Positions 36,312 through 47,369 of a stretch of DNA of 64,000 nt are shown here, in pieces. Each line of letters begins with the position of its first letter. The stretch's first letter is position 1. Position numbers and translations under genes: made by a program. The notes under the pieces are model-generated. The model did no database searches. It saw only the letters and a program-made list of their open reading frames with translations, and was not told the origin of the DNA. The DNA comes from Plantago ovata (Eukaryota > Streptophyta > Magnoliopsida > Lamiales > Plantaginaceae): positions 1,675,545 to 1,739,544 of the forward strand of contig CM051456.1 in the NCBI GenBank assembly GCA_028274465.1, given 5' to 3'.

Positions 36312-36797
36312 TTCACACTCAAAGATTATCTCTTTATGGAGTTATGTTCCAGTCTTTTGTAATTCACTTGTACGTTGCATATTGGAGCACAGAACTTCAG
36401 TGAAGCTGTGATGATATTTCCAGTAATAGGATGTAATCTTGTACAGTTGGTTAGATAAAGAACCTTATCATTGTGTAAGTCAAAGTAACGTTTTCGAGCC
36501 AGGGTGAAAGTCTCATCGGAAGAAACTTACTAAGAAAACAGTACATGTTCAACTTACATTTGCAGGCTAAGTTTAATGAATCCGATACATCAAGCGTACC
36601 AGATGCCTAAGAGCTGCATATTACGCTGAATGTAACGAATGTCTAACATTAAGCATGTGCATATCAGAACCAAATTCATCAAATCAAGCCAAATATGCAA
36701 AAAGGAATCTCATTCATAATATCAAGCCATTTACAAAGACACAAGCACCATAACTCAATGTGCTTTAGAACTCTCTGTTTGTCCTGAAACTCATAAC
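36312..36797. other. 3' flank of the receptor kinase
   Basis: Holds the kinase 3' UTR to about 36480. From about 36690 the sequence faintly resembles the 3' flank of the minus-strand LHCB gene (TCTCATTCAT, ATTTACAA), so the LHCB relic probably begins here. Confidence 0.4.
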
Positions 36798-37045
36798 TCA
36801 CTTTCCGGGGACGAAGTTTGTGGCGTTGATTTTCATGGCAAACCCAGGGAGGTATTTATATGGTTTGGGATTACAAATAGCTCTTATCTTGGAGATCACT
36901 ATCTAAATTTCTATTGGAGGATTACATCTCTAGATTTATGTACATGCATGCAAAATTCTATAACAAGGTATCATTATTATTTTCTTGAAGCCAATAAGAG
37001 TTTGCCAAATGTGTATGAGTGTAGTATAAAATCCTGTTGCATGTA
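36798..37045 (-). pseudogene. LHCB1 relic, coding region deleted
   Basis: Minus strand. The last codons of LHCB (reverse complement of TCACTTTCCGGGGACGAAGT, i.e. NFVPGK-stop) are fused directly to LHCB leader and promoter sequence (TATTTATATGG, GGCTCTTATCTTGGAGATCACTATC-like, GCCAAT-AGAGTTTGCCAA). The same blocks flank the intact gene at 44990-45784 and 45885-46090. The join falls at a GTTTGTGG word that occurs in the intact gene both near the stop (45008-45015) and in the leader (45850-45857), so about 840 bp were lost by recombination between 8-bp direct repeats. Confidence 0.75.
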
Positions 37046-37318
37046 TAGGCGTTTAGGACCTCTAGTTATGGATTTCAAGAGATATGCAGCTAGAATTCTT
37101 GGATATTCAGATAAAAAAAAGTTGCTATCTAGAAGGGTCCCCAATCTAGTACTTGCCAAAGGACAAAAGGAGGAAGGAAACTCAAAAGATCAATGCATGA
37201 ATTATACATGGTTTATGAGTTTAATTAGGTTCAAAACATGCAACCGACGTTAATTATTGACTATCGCAAGTTCGTGAAATGAATGTTTTGTCGGAGAAAT
37301 TGGTTTCTTAAGCCAATT

Positions 37319-37715
37319 TCTCAAGAAATGAAAGAAAGAAGAACGAGAACAGAAGTTAACATAGGAGTTGAGCCGGACAACTCGGGAGTTAACATAGGAG
37401 TTGAGCAAGACAACACTGGAGTTAGCATAGGAGTTGAGCCAGAGCAGGTTAACTCCTTGGTCAACACCGCCATATTGAGAGAGTCCAGGTCTCATCAGGA
37501 AACTCCGGAAGAGTTTGAGAAGAAGAAAAGAGTTAGTTTAGGGCTGGAGACAGGCGTGTACATATAGATTTATTAGGGTTATAGTAGTATAAATAGCTAG
37601 CTATATCTTCCTTTGTAAATCACGTTTAATATACAATAGTTTTCTTACTTTTAATAAACTCAATTCACTTTATTTACTTTATTTGTTCTGCTATGATTCT
37701 TAGCGTACTCTGAGA
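37319..37715 (+). repeat. 5' LTR
   Basis: Begins TCTCAAGAAATG, ends CGTACTCTGAGA. Holds three tandem units of GTTAACATAGGAGTTGAGC type and a TATAAATAGC box near 37590. Confidence 0.95.
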
Positions 37716-38091
37716 TGGTACCAGAGCAAAGGCTTTCTGGTTACTGGTCAGAACCATAGATAGCAGTACGGTTTTTTTTTCTTTCTTCTTTTCCTGGCTA
37801 ACGCATAGCGAGCGACATGCTCTGTTTTTTTTCTTGTTTAGCCGCAATACTCTGTTTTTTCTTTGTTTAGCCGTAATTACTGTTTCTCTAGCTTCCGCAT
37901 TCCATTCTTATTTTTCTTTCTTTCTTATCTTTTACATAAGCTATTGTTATTAGTTTTAAATCTTGAGCTATTGTTATTAGCCAAATCACCAGAAACAATC
38001 ATCGATCATCAATTGTTTCCACGCTGTTGTTATCAGCAAACAATCACCAATCATCAATCAGAGATCTTGAATCACAGATCCATTGTTTACT

Positions 38092-41000
38092 ATGGCTACT
38101 GATGATGATGTCAGTAAACTCACAAATCTGAACGACAAGAAGGATGAGGATGATCTCTCCAAGTCGAAGACACCAACTTATGATCTCAATGATCCTTATG
38201 GTCCCTTCTATCTTGGACCGGCCGACACAGCTACTTCTGTTGTCATAGAGCCAAAACTCACAAACTCAAATTATTATGATTGGAAACGAATGATTTCTAT
38301 GCATCTTGAGGCTAAAAATAAATTAGGTTTTGTGAATGGAACCATTAAACAGCCAGAAATTGATGATCCACTTTATATGCCCTGGATCAAGTGTAATAGC
38401 TTGATATTCACATGGATTTTGTATTCTGTCAGTAAGGAGATAGCCTCCAATCTCAGATTTGCCAATACAGCCAAAGAAGCTTGGGACAAGCTGGCTGTCA
38501 GATATGCCTCCCCTGACAGGCTTCGAATTTTTGAGTTAAGAAGAGATCTCATGTCTCTCATTCAATCACAATTGTCCGTTGAAGGATACTTTGATGCTAT
38601 GGTTAATCTTCTCAATGAACTCAGGACTTTTAGGCCAAAGCAAGGTTGCCAATGCGGCAAGTGCCCTTGCAAATCACTCCATGATCTTGCTGCAATGGAG
38701 GAAGATGATGAATTGGTCCAGTTTTGCATGGGTCTAACCAGTGCTCATACTCAAGTGAGAACTCAGATCTTAACTATGGAAAAACCACCTACCCTTGACA
38801 GAGCTCTTAAACTCGTGCTCCAAGATGAAAAGCAGAGAGGACTCAGCACTATCAATAACAGTGGTAGTGAAGCTTCTGCGATGATGGTTGACACCTCCAA
38901 CATGGCTGCTGGATACAAAAGGAAAGGGAAGAATCAACTGTATTGTACCAAATGCCGTAAAGCAGGTCACACCAATGAGCAGTGCATGATTTGCACCTTC
39001 TGTCACAGATCAGGTCACCTCGAGAAGAATTGCTACAGGAAGAATGGTTTCCCACCTGATTTCAAGTTCACAAGGAACAACACTGCTGGTGGGTATGTCA
39101 ATGTCACTCAGGGCGACCAGAGAAATCCGGTGAATCAACAGAGAAACGATGAGATAACCATCACCAATGCTCAATTGCAAGCTCTCTTCAAGATGATCAA
39201 ACCGGGTGCTCCTGCCATAGCCGGCTCATCAACTTCTCAGATCAATGCCGTTTCATCCAATAATTTCACACCGAATCTCACTGATGAAGAGTGGGCAGGT
39301 AATACTGTTAATCTTGTTTTTAATAATTTTAATCATGTTATTTGGATTCTTGATTCAGGCGCATCTGATCACATTATTTATTCACCATCATTATACACTC
39401 ACAACATTAGAAATGTTGTTTCCAAAGTCCAATTACCAACTCAACAATTCACAGTGGTAACTCATATTGGTGACATTCTTATTGAAAAGGATGTCATACT
39501 CAAAAATGTACTATGTGTACCATCATTCAAAGTCAATTTAATTGCTGTTTCTCGATTGACTGATGATAATGATATCTCTATTGTATTTAATAAAAATCAT
39601 TGCAAAATGCAGATGAACTCTTCAAAGGAGGAGATTGGCAGGATCAGAATTGAACATGGTCTTTATTATGTTAGCCTGCATCCCTTGACTTTTTCACAAC
39701 TACATCAATGTCATCGGCCAAATAAGGAATTGTGGCATTCTAGATTAGGACACATTCCAGTTACAAAGCTCAAGTTGATTGAGCAATTTTCTCCTATTGT
39801 AACAAGCATTGATGTACAAGCTTGTGATGTCTGTAGCAAGGCTAAACACAAGAAAATTCCTTTTCCAGTGAATGAACACTGTTCTAGTTATTCTATTCTT
39901 GAACTTTTACATATAGATATTTGGGGTCCTTTTTCCCAAACAGCATTGAATGGTCACAGATTTTTCTTAACTATTGTCGATGATTATTCTCGACTGACTT
40001 GGACCTATCTCATGAAATACAAATCTGATGTAGCTACCATTTTACCTAATTTCATTAATCTCATAGCTACACAATTCAATAAAACAGTTAAAATCATAAG
40101 AACTGATAATGGAGTCGAATTTCAATTAGACTCTTTCTATAACAGTACTGGTATTCTCCATCAAAAGACTTGTGTTTACACTCCACAACAAAATGGAGTA
40201 GTTGAGAGAAAACATCAAACTCTCCTCAATGTAGCCCGAGCATTGATATTTCAGGCCGAACTTCCTCTTAAGTTTTGGGGAGATGCTGTTCTAACAGCAA
40301 CACACTTGATTAATCGAATACCCTCCGTGGTTATCAACAATGATACACCATATGAAAGGTTCTTTGGAAAGAAACCAGATTATTCACACATACGCACATT
40401 TGGGTGCTTAACATATGGGGCGTCCATATCACAACTTCGCCACAAATTCAGTCCAAGATCCAGAAAAGCCATTTTTATTGGCTATCCGGCAAATATCAAG
40501 GGTTATAAATTGTATGATCTTGATAATAAGGTCACTTTCATCTCAAGAGATGTAGTTTTTCATGAGCAAATATTTCCTTTTCGAAAGGATCATTCATTCT
40601 CTGACTCATGTGACTCTACACGATCTGAGACATTCCAAGATCATTTGTTTATCCCTGATATACGCACTTCATTAAAACATAATGACAGTATATCTCATTC
40701 TGAGGATCAGGTCGTTCCCGAGAACAACTCTACCGAGACCTCTGTTCCTAGTTCACCACGTGATCAGGCACACTCTCCTTCGCCTGTTCCTACTTCACCC
40801 TCTCCTTCTTCATCACCACAAATGAACGATAATCATCATGATCCTGAACCTTCTGAGTTGCAAGAACAACCAGAATCAATCACATCTCTTCGCAAATCTA
40901 CTAGAGACAAACAAAAGAGCGTTTGGCTCAAAGATTTTCACTGTGCAGAATTGAAGAAAGGCACAAGACAAGCCACTCAATCTAGCACAGCATATCCCAT

Positions 41001-42870
41001 TTCCATGTATCTATCATATGATAGACTTTCAGAAAATCAAAAGGCTTTCTCCATCTCATTATCTATTCTTGAGGAACCAAAAAGTTTCCAGGAAGCAATC
41101 AAATACCCCCAATGGAGACAAGCCATTCAAGAAGAGCTGGATGCAATGCACCATAACAATACCTGGAGCATCACTACACTTCCACAAGGACACAAAGCAG
41201 TAGGATGCAAGTATGTCTTCAAAACTAAATTAAAATCCGATGGTAGCCTTGACAAATACAAGGCTCGGTTAGTCGCACAAGGATTTACACAACAACATGG
41301 ACTGGATTACAGTGAGACATTTAGTCCGGTTGCTAAACTCACCACGGTTAAGATTTTTTTGGCTCTAGCTGCACAGCACAATTGGAGGCTTTCCCAGCTA
41401 GATGTTCATAATGCCTTTCTTAATGGTGATCTCGATGAGGACATTTACATGAAATTACCTCCTGGATACACCATTAAGGGGGAATCCTTAGCGAATAAAG
41501 TGTGTAAACTCAACAAATCAATTTATGGGCTAAAGCAAGCCTCCAGACAATGGAACATGAAGTTCACTAATTCACTCATTCAATATGGTTTTGTTCAGTC
41601 CAAGCATGATTATTCACTCTTCACTAAGAGAACAGAGAAAAGCTACTTGGTACTCCTAGTATATGTTGATGACATTTTGCTAGGAGGAACTAACTCTGAT
41701 GAACTGAACAAAACAAAAGAGTACTTAAGACAACAATTCAAGATCAGAGATTTAGGGGAACCTAAATATTTCTTAGGAATAGAAATTTCAAGATCAAGAG
41801 AAGGTATATATTTATGTCAGAGGAAATATACTCTGGAAATCATTCAAGAACATGGCTTGCTAGGATGCAAACCACTGATCATTCCTATGGAGCAGAATCA
41901 TCACATCCAAAAGGATGGAGATCCACTCAACAATCCAACTGAGTATAGAAAGATAGTTGGAAAATTAATTTATCTAACCTTAACGAGGCCAGACATCAGT
42001 TACTCGGTCAACATTCTCAGTCAGTACATGGAAAACCCCACAAAGGAACATATGGAGGTTGCACTGAAAGTGGTGAGATACTTGAAAGGAAATCCAGGAC
42101 AGGGCATTCTACTGTCGTCACAAAGAAACCTGGAGCTGACAGCATTTGTAGATGCAGATTTTGATGGGTGTGTTGACACTAGAAGATCTCTATCCGGGTA
42201 CTGCATTTTCTTGGGGAAATCTCTCATTAATTGGAGAACCAAGAAACAAAATGTTGTTAGCAAGTCCTCTACAGAATCAGAATACAGAGCTATAGCTCAT
42301 GCCACTTGTGAAATCATGTGGATTCATTATATCATGAAAGATTTTGGTTTTGAACAAAAACAACCCACGAAGTTGTATTGTGACAATCAGTCAGCAATTA
42401 GCCTGACTAAGAATCCTGTTTATCATGAGAAAACTAAACATATTGAGATCGATCAACATTTCATTAGAGAAAAGGTACAAAGTAAGATCATTGAGGTGAT
42501 TTATGTCCACACTTCACAACAGCCGGCAGATATGTTCACTAAGGCTTTACCATCAGAGAAGATTAAGTTCTTCATGGGCAAGATGGGAGTAATAAACATT
42601 TACTCTCATCTTGAGGGGGAATCTCAAGAAATGAAAGAAAGAAGAACGAGAACAGAAGTTAACATAGGAGTTGAGCCGGACAACTCGGGAGTTAACATAG
42701 GAGTTGAGCAAGACAACACTGGAGTTAGCATAGGAGTTGAGCCAGAGCAGGTTAACTCCTTGGTCAACACCGCCATATTGAGAGAGTCCAGGTCTCATCA
42801 GGAAACTCCGGAAGAGTTTGAGAAGAAGAAAAGAGTTAGTTTAGGGCTGGAGACAGGCGTGTACATATAG
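38092..42870 (+). CDS. Copia Gag-Pol polyprotein
   Basis: One frame of about 1592 codons from ATG 38092. Parts in order, rough residues: Gag (1-260), zinc-knuckle region with CTKCRKAGHTNEQC (280-320), protease with LDSGASDH (420), GAG-pre-integrase LWHSRLGH (545) and integrase core (580-760), reverse transcriptase with YVDD (1189), RNase H with YCDNQSAISL (1425). PR-IN-RT-RH order defines Ty1/copia. The frame runs on into the 3' LTR for about 80 codons, so the LTR repeats encode a short repetitive C-terminus (VNIGVEPDNSG units). Gag and Pol are in one frame, as is usual in copia elements. Confidence 0.93.
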   Translation: MATDDDVSKLTNLNDKKDEDDLSKSKTPTYDLNDPYGPFYLGPADTATSVVIEPKLTNSNYYDWKRMISMHLEAKNKLGFVNGTIKQPEIDDPLYMPWIKCNSLIFTWILYSVSKEIASNLRFANTAKEAWDKLAVRYASPDRLRIFELRRDLMSLIQSQLSVEGYFDAMVNLLNELRTFRPKQGCQCGKCPCKSLHDLAAMEEDDELVQFCMGLTSAHTQVRTQILTMEKPPTLDRALKLVLQDEKQRGLSTINNSGSEASAMMVDTSNMAAGYKRKGKNQLYCTKCRKAGHTNEQCMICTFCHRSGHLEKNCYRKNGFPPDFKFTRNNTAGGYVNVTQGDQRNPVNQQRNDEITITNAQLQALFKMIKPGAPAIAGSSTSQINAVSSNNFTPNLTDEEWAGNTVNLVFNNFNHVIWILDSGASDHIIYSPSLYTHNIRNVVSKVQLPTQQFTVVTHIGDILIEKDVILKNVLCVPSFKVNLIAVSRLTDDNDISIVFNKNHCKMQMNSSKEEIGRIRIEHGLYYVSLHPLTFSQLHQCHRPNKELWHSRLGHIPVTKLKLIEQFSPIVTSIDVQACDVCSKAKHKKIPFPVNEHCSSYSILELLHIDIWGPFSQTALNGHRFFLTIVDDYSRLTWTYLMKYKSDVATILPNFINLIATQFNKTVKIIRTDNGVEFQLDSFYNSTGILHQKTCVYTPQQNGVVERKHQTLLNVARALIFQAELPLKFWGDAVLTATHLINRIPSVVINNDTPYERFFGKKPDYSHIRTFGCLTYGASISQLRHKFSPRSRKAIFIGYPANIKGYKLYDLDNKVTFISRDVVFHEQIFPFRKDHSFSDSCDSTRSETFQDHLFIPDIRTSLKHNDSISHSEDQVVPENNSTETSVPSSPRDQAHSPSPVPTSPSPSSSPQMNDNHHDPEPSELQEQPESITSLRKSTRDKQKSVWLKDFHCAELKKGTRQATQSSTAYPISMYLSYDRLSENQKAFSISLSILEEPKSFQEAIKYPQWRQAIQEELDAMHHNNTWSITTLPQGHKAVGCKYVFKTKLKSDGSLDKYKARLVAQGFTQQHGLDYSETFSPVAKLTTVKIFLALAAQHNWRLSQLDVHNAFLNGDLDEDIYMKLPPGYTIKGESLANKVCKLNKSIYGLKQASRQWNMKFTNSLIQYGFVQSKHDYSLFTKRTEKSYLVLLVYVDDILLGGTNSDELNKTKEYLRQQFKIRDLGEPKYFLGIEISRSREGIYLCQRKYTLEIIQEHGLLGCKPLIIPMEQNHHIQKDGDPLNNPTEYRKIVGKLIYLTLTRPDISYSVNILSQYMENPTKEHMEVALKVVRYLKGNPGQGILLSSQRNLELTAFVDADFDGCVDTRRSLSGYCIFLGKSLINWRTKKQNVVSKSSTESEYRAIAHATCEIMWIHYIMKDFGFEQKQPTKLYCDNQSAISLTKNPVYHEKTKHIEIDQHFIREKVQSKIIEVIYVHTSQQPADMFTKALPSEKIKFFMGKMGVINIYSHLEGESQEMKERRTRTEVNIGVEPDNSGVNIGVEQDNTGVSIGVEPEQVNSLVNTAILRESRSHQETPEEFEKKKRVSLGLETGVYI

Positions 42871-43018
42871 ATTTATTAGGGTTATAGTAGTATAAATAAC
42901 TAGCTATATCTTCCTTTGTAAATCACGTTTAATATACAATAGTTTTCTTACTTTTAATAAACTCAATTCACTTTATTTACTTTATTTGTTCTGCTATGAT
43001 TCTTAGCGTACTCTGAGA
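42622..43018 (+). repeat. 3' LTR
   Basis: Direct repeat of 37319-37715; contains the end of the polyprotein frame. Confidence 0.95.
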
Positions 43019-43790
43019 CAATTTGATTAGTTAAAACTAGTATTACGTGAAGTAGTTTGAGCATGACGCCATGGACTCTTAGTTTTTCATGTTTTTTGGC
43101 TTAGTTACAAAAAGGGTTGCGTAATTTTCGTAACAGTAAGACATGCGGTGTGAAGATAAATTAACTCGGTGGCAAATGTGACTGGGACATTATACCTTAG
43201 AAACTCGTTATTTGTAACAGACATGAAGCTTACCAAGGGGCAAATAAAACTTAAGGGTAAGTAGTCAAATGGCTGCTTCGTCCAGGAATTTGATTCGAAT
43301 TCTTTTGCGTTTCTTCGATTTGTTAACCTTCGACCCATGGTGAGTGTTTCGCTCCACCATTGTTACCTCTTGTCTTCTATTTTGTGTATTTCTTTGTTCA
43401 TTCGCGTGAATAATTACTGGAAAGGCGGGAACATTTAATTTTTTTAACACATATGGTACAAATTTCATTTTTTGACTAAATAGTTTGCTAAAGAGATTTA
43501 AACGACCACGAGTATAAGTGCATATTGGATGATATTATGATAATTTTTAATACAAATGAATTAAGTAAATTTCAAACCATCAATATTCAGGGCTTCACTT
43601 TTGCATATGGTCTAGGCCTAATTCGCCGAGAGGACAAACTACCAAGGACCGTTAGCGATGACATATGAATCAATCAGCAGCAATAGAAGCAAGCAAGGTC
43701 TTGAGTTGTACCTGTCGCATAGAAAGTTGTCCAGTTATTTTGTTAATTTGTTAGGGATTCCATTGTACATGTAGCTTTAAAACTTGTTCA

Positions 43791-44766
43791 TGAGTACGTG
43801 GTTTGTGAGTTTAATTAGCTTCAAAACATGCAACCCGGCCACGTTAATTATTGACTATCGCAAGTTCGAACTAGTGAAATGATTTTTTTTTCCGGAGAAA
43901 TTGGTTTCTTAAGCCAATTTGATTAGTCAAGACTAGTATTACGTGAAGTAGTTTGAGCATAGTTTCTCATGTTCTTCAGCTAGTTACGAAAAAGGTTGCG
44001 CACATTTCGTAACAACAGTATAAGACATGCGGTGTGAAAATAAATTGACTCATAAAGTGTCTTTTGGCCTTTCGGTGGCAAATGCGACTAGGGGCTTTAT
44101 ACCTTAGAAACTCGTTATCCACCATAATAGACATGAAGCGTACCAAGGGGGCAAATAAAATTGAAGGTAAGCAGTTAAATGGCTGCTTTGTCCAGGAATT
44201 TGATTCGTATTCTTTTGTGTTTCTTCGATTTGTTAACCTTCGATCGATGGTGAGTATATTTGCATTTTTAAATTTCTATTTTACGTATTGTTTCTCTCAA
44301 CCATTGTTACCGTTTGTCTTCTGTTTTGTGAATTTCTTTGTTTATTCGCATGAATAAGTACCGGAAAGGCGGAAACAACAATTTTAACATTGTACAATAT
44401 ATATTGAATTTTTTTATTCACATCCAAATCTACATTTGAAAAAATTCTACCAGAATTCATTTTTGACTAAATAGTCTACTAAATAGGTTTAAACGGCCAC
44501 GAGTATCCATAGGAGTGCATATTGGATGATAATTAATACAAATGAATTAAATTTCAAACTATCAACATTCAGGGCTTCACTTTTGCATATGGTCTAGGCC
44601 TAATTCGCCGAGAGGACAAGCTACGTTAGCGATGATATACGAATCAATCAGCAGCAATAGAAGCAAGCAAGGTTTTGAGTTGTACCTGTGGCATAGAAAG
44701 TTGTCCAATTATTTTGTTAAAGATTTGTTAGGGATTCCATTGTACATGTAGCCTCAAAAACTTGTA
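43791..44766. repeat. Tandem repeat copy 2, empty site
   Basis: Second copy of the unit in which copia is inserted. Here AAGCCAATTTGATTAG is uninterrupted, with a single CAATT, giving the pre-insertion arrangement. Confidence 0.85.
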
Positions 44767-44989
44767 CTCTGAACCTTAATTTAGGCGCTAAAATGCCATT
44801 CAAAAAGGTAAACTCATCTTGTAAACTCACTGGTCCATATAAATGAAATTCCTCAAGTTCAATACTGATGAAAAAAAGAGTCCCATTCATTTCATTAAGC
44901 GATATTTACAAGATCGACGTCGTACACAGAACAACACTAGCTTGTTTTTCCAAGCTTCGGATCACTCGTGATCCATTAACGAACACCTC

Positions 44990-45784
44990 TTACTTTCCGG
45001 GGACGAAGTTTGTGGCGTAGGACCAAGCGTTGTTGTTGACAGGGTCGGCAAGGTGGTCAGCTAGGTTTTCTATCGGACCTTTCCCGGTGACAATAGCCTG
45101 AACGAAGAATCCGAACATGGAGAACATAGCAAGTCTCCCATTCTTCAACTCCTTGACCTTAAGCTCAGCGAAAGCTTCCGGGTCTTCAGCAAGGCCTAAA
45201 GGGTCAAAGCTACCGCCGGGGTAGAGTGGGTCAACCACCTCTCCTAGTGGACCGCCAGCAATACGGTATCCCTCAACGGCTCCCATCAAGATAACTTGGC
45301 AAGCCCAGATTGCCAATATGCTCTGGGCGTGGACTAAGCTTGGGTTACCCAAGTAGTCCAAACCACCTTCGCTGAAGATCTGAGACCCCGCCTTGAACCA
45401 CACGGCCTCACCGAACTTAACACCGTTACGTGCCAAGAGCTCGGGGAAGACACACCCGAGAGCTCCAAGCATGGCCCATCTGGAGTGGATCACCTCAAGC
45501 TCACGGTTCTTGGCGAAAGTCTCTGGGTCAGCAGAGAGCCCAGCAGTGTCCCAACCGTAGTCACCGGGGAACTCACCAGTCAAGTAGCTTGGGGCCTCAC
45601 CAGAGAATGGGCCCAAGTACTTAACACGGTCTGGGCCGTACCATGGGCTGTTGGATGAGACGGGCTTGGGCTTCCCGGTTGTCTTCCTCATTGAGATTCT
45701 TCCCTCTCCGATAACTTCGGGTGAAAGCTTTATTGCTGATCTGGCGAAGGCTGGGGAAGAAAGAGCCATGGTAGATGCGGCCAT
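44990..45784 (-). CDS. LHCB1: Light-harvesting chlorophyll a/b-binding protein, LHCII type I
   Basis: Intronless, 264 residues. N-terminal chloroplast transit peptide of about 35 residues ([20 protein letters not shown]), then the mature start [12 protein letters not shown] with the phosphorylatable Thr region. [15 protein letters not shown] holds the WYGPDR trimer motif. Helix [17 protein letters not shown], helix [19 protein letters not shown] and helix [21 protein letters not shown] carry the chlorophyll-ligating Glu, His, Asn and Arg. The C-terminus ends NFVPGK. It is the major antenna of photosystem II in thylakoids. AR in place of the usual AG at residues 14-15 of the transit peptide is a minor oddity. 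Divergent partner of the gene at 47370. Confidence 0.97.
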   Translation of the reverse strand: MAASTMALSSPAFARSAIKLSPEVIGEGRISMRKTTGKPKPVSSNSPWYGPDRVKYLGPFSGEAPSYLTGEFPGDYGWDTAGLSADPETFAKNRELEVIHSRWAMLGALGCVFPELLARNGVKFGEAVWFKAGSQIFSEGGLDYLGNPSLVHAQSILAIWACQVILMGAVEGYRIAGGPLGEVVDPLYPGGSFDPLGLAEDPEAFAELKVKELKNGRLAMFSMFGFFVQAIVTGKGPIENLADHLADPVNNNAWSYATNFVPGK

Positions 45785-45886
45785 TTTTGTATGTTGAGAA
45801 AAAGTGTTTGCCTGCAGGCTGCAAAGTTCAGGGCTGAGTTTGAAGGTGTGTTTGTGGGTTGATTTTTTATGACAAGTCTAAGCAAG

Positions 45887-45922
45887 TATTTATATGAATT
45901 TTGGGATGAAATGGCTCTTATC
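45887..45922 (-). promoter_or_regulatory. TATA box and GATAAG (I-box) of minus LHCB1
   Basis: Minus strand TATAAATA (45894-45887), with AGATAAGAGCC upstream (GATAAG 45922-45917). The same order recurs at the other two LHCB genes. GATA/I-box plus TATA is the known light-responsive LHCB promoter core. Confidence 0.75.
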
Positions 45923-46089
45923 TTGGAGATCACTATCTTGATTTCAATTGGGTGATGACATTTGAAATATTCACGTGGCATGTTGAAGTTTGGCTAGGGC
46001 TATCGCATTAGATTTTTGCATGTATAACAAGAGATTTAACTATTGTCTTGAAGCCAATGAGAGTTTGCCAAGTGTGGGGTGGAATGTGA

Positions 46090-47220
46090 TGATATCATCT
46101 CCTCTGATCTAACTTCTATGTACGTGTAGTTGTGAAGTAGACATGGTAAACAGACCGTTTGAATCGGATTCAGATAACAAAATTCGCAATTAACATATTA
46201 ATTAACTGAGGTGCAGAAAAGTTTAAACTGTAATAATACATCGTATGTGGCTAATAGTCAATTGATTTGTTACAGAAACTTCCTCTTACTGGTTTGAAGC
46301 CAGAGCCTGTAACATTTATTGGTTCAAGCCTAATCGTATCTTAGGTCGCGCCACATCAATTCCTCCGACAAGAGCATCCATAGCCGTTTGCCTAAATCCG
46401 GCAATAGCTCATCCAAGCCTTCATTAATTATAATCTCATTAAGAATAAATCAAACGGAGCAGATTGAAAGCCATGGATACATATATGTCATTCGCAATGC
46501 CAATTTTATGAAAGTTGTGGATGAGGGCTTCAACGGTTTAGCCCAACACTGGTTTGAACAAAATATATATCATGAAACTTTAATTCTTAAATTTTTATTA
46601 TGTAATTTTGTTATAGTATAATATTATACTATTCAATCTCGACGACAAATTTATTTGGTAGATTTTATATTGTTATATATTTTATAATTACAATTTAAGA
46701 GTAATTTGTAGTCAAATTTAAAAACTGTTGACCATAAAATGTCAAAATGAGTAATGTTTTCTGGGACGGAGGTAGTAGTTTGCAAGCGTCATCATAATTT
46801 TCTATTCCTTAATTACGAACCCAAATTATACTGCCATGACCATTTTGTTTTTACTTCGTATAAGCTAATATTTCTTTGTCTGCCACATCAAGTCATCAAC
46901 TCACCTTATAACTCCTCTACTTCTTGCCTTAACTCCTTTCAATAATTGCTTAACTTCATATACTTCACAGTTCAGACAAGGGCACAAGGCCACAAACAAT
47001 ACCACGAAAAAAGAACAGTTGAGTTCTTGACAGATTTTCTCAAGGATCAAGTTAAAATCAAGAAAGAGGAACAAAAAATCTCAACCTCAGAGAGATATTT
47101 TATGAAAAAGATAGCTTGCCAGCCACAAGACTTTTATTCTCTCATGACAAAACCTTGAAAATCCAGTTGCATGGACTCAAACTTGCCAACTGGGACACAA
47201 GATAGAAACTCAAGAATCAT
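46090..47220. other. Divergent LHCB intergenic region
   Basis: Shared upstream DNA of the two head-to-head LHCB genes (start codons 1585 bp apart). AT-rich; no coding sequence that I trust. Light-regulatory sites beyond the proximal boxes are not resolved by eye. Confidence 0.5.
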
Positions 47221-47225
47221 GAAAA

Positions 47226-47289
47226 CCAATCAGAACACAGATTAAGATATCATCAGATAAGCACATTACCTCTTTAACCCCTATAAATA
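47226..47289 (+). promoter_or_regulatory. CCAAT, GATAAG and TATA boxes of plus LHCB1
   Basis: CCAAT 47226-47230, GATAAG 47256-47261 in CATCAGATAAGCACA, TATAAATA 47282-47289, about 80 bp before the ATG. Confidence 0.8.
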
Positions 47290-47369
47290 ACTACCAACTA
47301 ACTCCTTCACTTTCATCACCAACTATTTCTTTCATCACTACAACCACTTCATAGCATCCTTAACATCCA

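Larger units (their letters stand above)
37314..43023 (+). mobile_element. Ty1/copia element, whole-looking, TSD CAATT
   Basis: LTRs 37319-37715 and 42622-43018 (397 bp each, about one difference by eye), TSD CAATT at 37314-37318 and 43019-43023, primer-binding site TGGTACCAGAGCAAAGG at 37716, purine tract GAGGGGGA before the 3' LTR. It carries one long polyprotein frame, so it looks whole and very young. The LTR ends are TCTCA...TGAGA rather than TG...CA. An unoccupied paralogous site lies at about 43908-43930. Confidence 0.95.
37197..43790. repeat. Tandem repeat copy 1 (split by copia element)
   Basis: 37197-37318 plus 43024-43790 aligns with 43791-44766 (TTAATTATTGACTATCGCAA, GGTTTCTTAAGCCAATT, TGAAGTAGTTTGAGCAT, ATGGCTGCTTNGTCCAGGAA, GGTCTAGGCCTAATTCGCCG). 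Unit length about 0.9 kb without the insertion. Each unit contains a short MAA(S/L)SRNLIRILL-like ORF before a GTGAGT (near 43270 and 44180), of unknown meaning. Confidence 0.85.

Noticed and set aside
36948-37253. 101-codon ORF after the LHCB relic
   Set aside because: No recognisable family; its first half overlaps duplicated LHCB promoter sequence, so probably chance.
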